64,000 nt of DNA from contig JAURPI010000013.1 of NCBI GenBank assembly GCA_030835385.1, forward strand, positions 23,228 to 87,227, given 5' to 3'. Every line of letters starts with the position of its first letter. Within the stretch, counting starts at the first letter, position 1. The stretch is from Alphaproteobacteria bacterium. GTDB taxonomy: Bacteria; Pseudomonadota; Alphaproteobacteria; Rhodospirillales; Rhodospirillaceae. Shown piece by piece: positions 63,874 through 64,000 of the stretch. The notes under the pieces are model-generated. The model ran no database searches and was not told where the DNA came from. It saw only the letters and a list, made by a program, of their open reading frames with translations. The translations under genes were made by a program, and so were the position numbers.

Positions 63874-64000
63874 GGCCTGCAGCTGCCTTATCGTCACAAG
63901 CGTCGTAAACGGCTCTATCACCAGGACAGTTCCGTCATCCGGCTCAGGCCTCAATATCCCAATCACATCTGGAGCGTAGACTTCGTTCACGACAAGCTCA
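63874..64000 (+). mobile_element. IS3-family transposase (OrfB-type) fragment, cut by the window end
   Basis: On the plus strand a frame without a start reads GGLQLPYRHKRRKRL then SSVIRLRPQYPNHIWSVDF, followed by VHDKL, to the right edge. This matches the segment just before and at the first catalytic Asp (in SVDFV) of the IS3-family integrase-type transposase. The N-terminal helix-turn-helix part is absent: the sequence to the left holds the minus-strand small ORFs. So the element is truncated on its left and continues beyond 64000. Confidence 0.75.

Overview
The window looks like chromosomal DNA of a Gram-negative alphaproteobacterium, possibly a free-living marine Rhodospirillales-like lineage (order not certain). 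The evidence is a NDUFS4-type accessory complex I subunit (an alphaproteobacterial and mitochondrial trait), an Mrp-like cation/proton antiporter operon, a TonB-dependent receptor, RND, ABC and MATE exporters, a c2-type cytochrome, and many twin-arginine (Tat) signal peptides. No rRNA, CRISPR array, prophage or plasmid module is visible, and I recognise no DNA-binding transcription regulator anywhere in the 64 kb.

Layout. 1-4458: 3' part of an Mrp-like operon (three antiporter-like subunits and one small membrane protein). 4488-9192: exported DUF192 protein, a cytochrome c-sugar dehydrogenase fusion, and three alpha/beta hydrolase-fold proteins with His at the usual nucleophile position. 9290-9829: promoter, tRNA-Pro, NDUFS4 homologue, tRNA-Arg. 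10018-12544: exported methyltransferase, TrhO and a GST. 13075-23352: TonB receptor with three DUF1838 paralogues, a serine-hydrolase homologue lacking catalytic residues, a haem-type membrane protein with a PepSY partner, and Tat-exported carbon-nitrogen hydrolase and aldo/keto reductase. 23491-29251: membrane proteins, two exported Rossmann proteins, YheT-like hydrolase, Mpo1-like protein. 29264-36984: adaptor and two tandem RND permeases. 37249-43162: cytochrome c, exported hydrolase, a flavin-reductase/PCP_red fusion, and three DUF4437 bicupins alternating with NTF2-like proteins. 43168-45079: queE, queC and queD. 45076-57421: amidase, oxidoreductases, two Tat-exported flavin amine-oxidase paralogues, a broken cupin gene, a second carbon-nitrogen hydrolase, and a translationally coupled run ending in an FAD-linked oxidase. 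57418-63340: HlyD-permease-ATPase exporter and a MATE transporter. 63341-64000: a gene remnant, two coupled small AT-richer ORFs and the start of an IS3-family transposase fragment, suggesting an accessory region that continues past the right edge.

How it fits together. Three clusters (13-23 kb, 38-43 kb, 47-57 kb) repeat the same unusual families: DUF1838, DUF4437 cupin, NTF2-like, carbon-nitrogen hydrolase and exported oxidoreductase. Nine proteins carry twin-arginine signals. This suggests an expanded, largely periplasmic pathway for uptake and conversion of an unknown small molecule. The substrate cannot be read from sequence. Several members have lost textbook catalytic residues (GxHxG hydrolases, Gly/Val-substituted serine hydrolase, QueD without its Cys, nitrilase-fold protein with Lys replaced by Arg), so paralogue divergence is a theme of the window.
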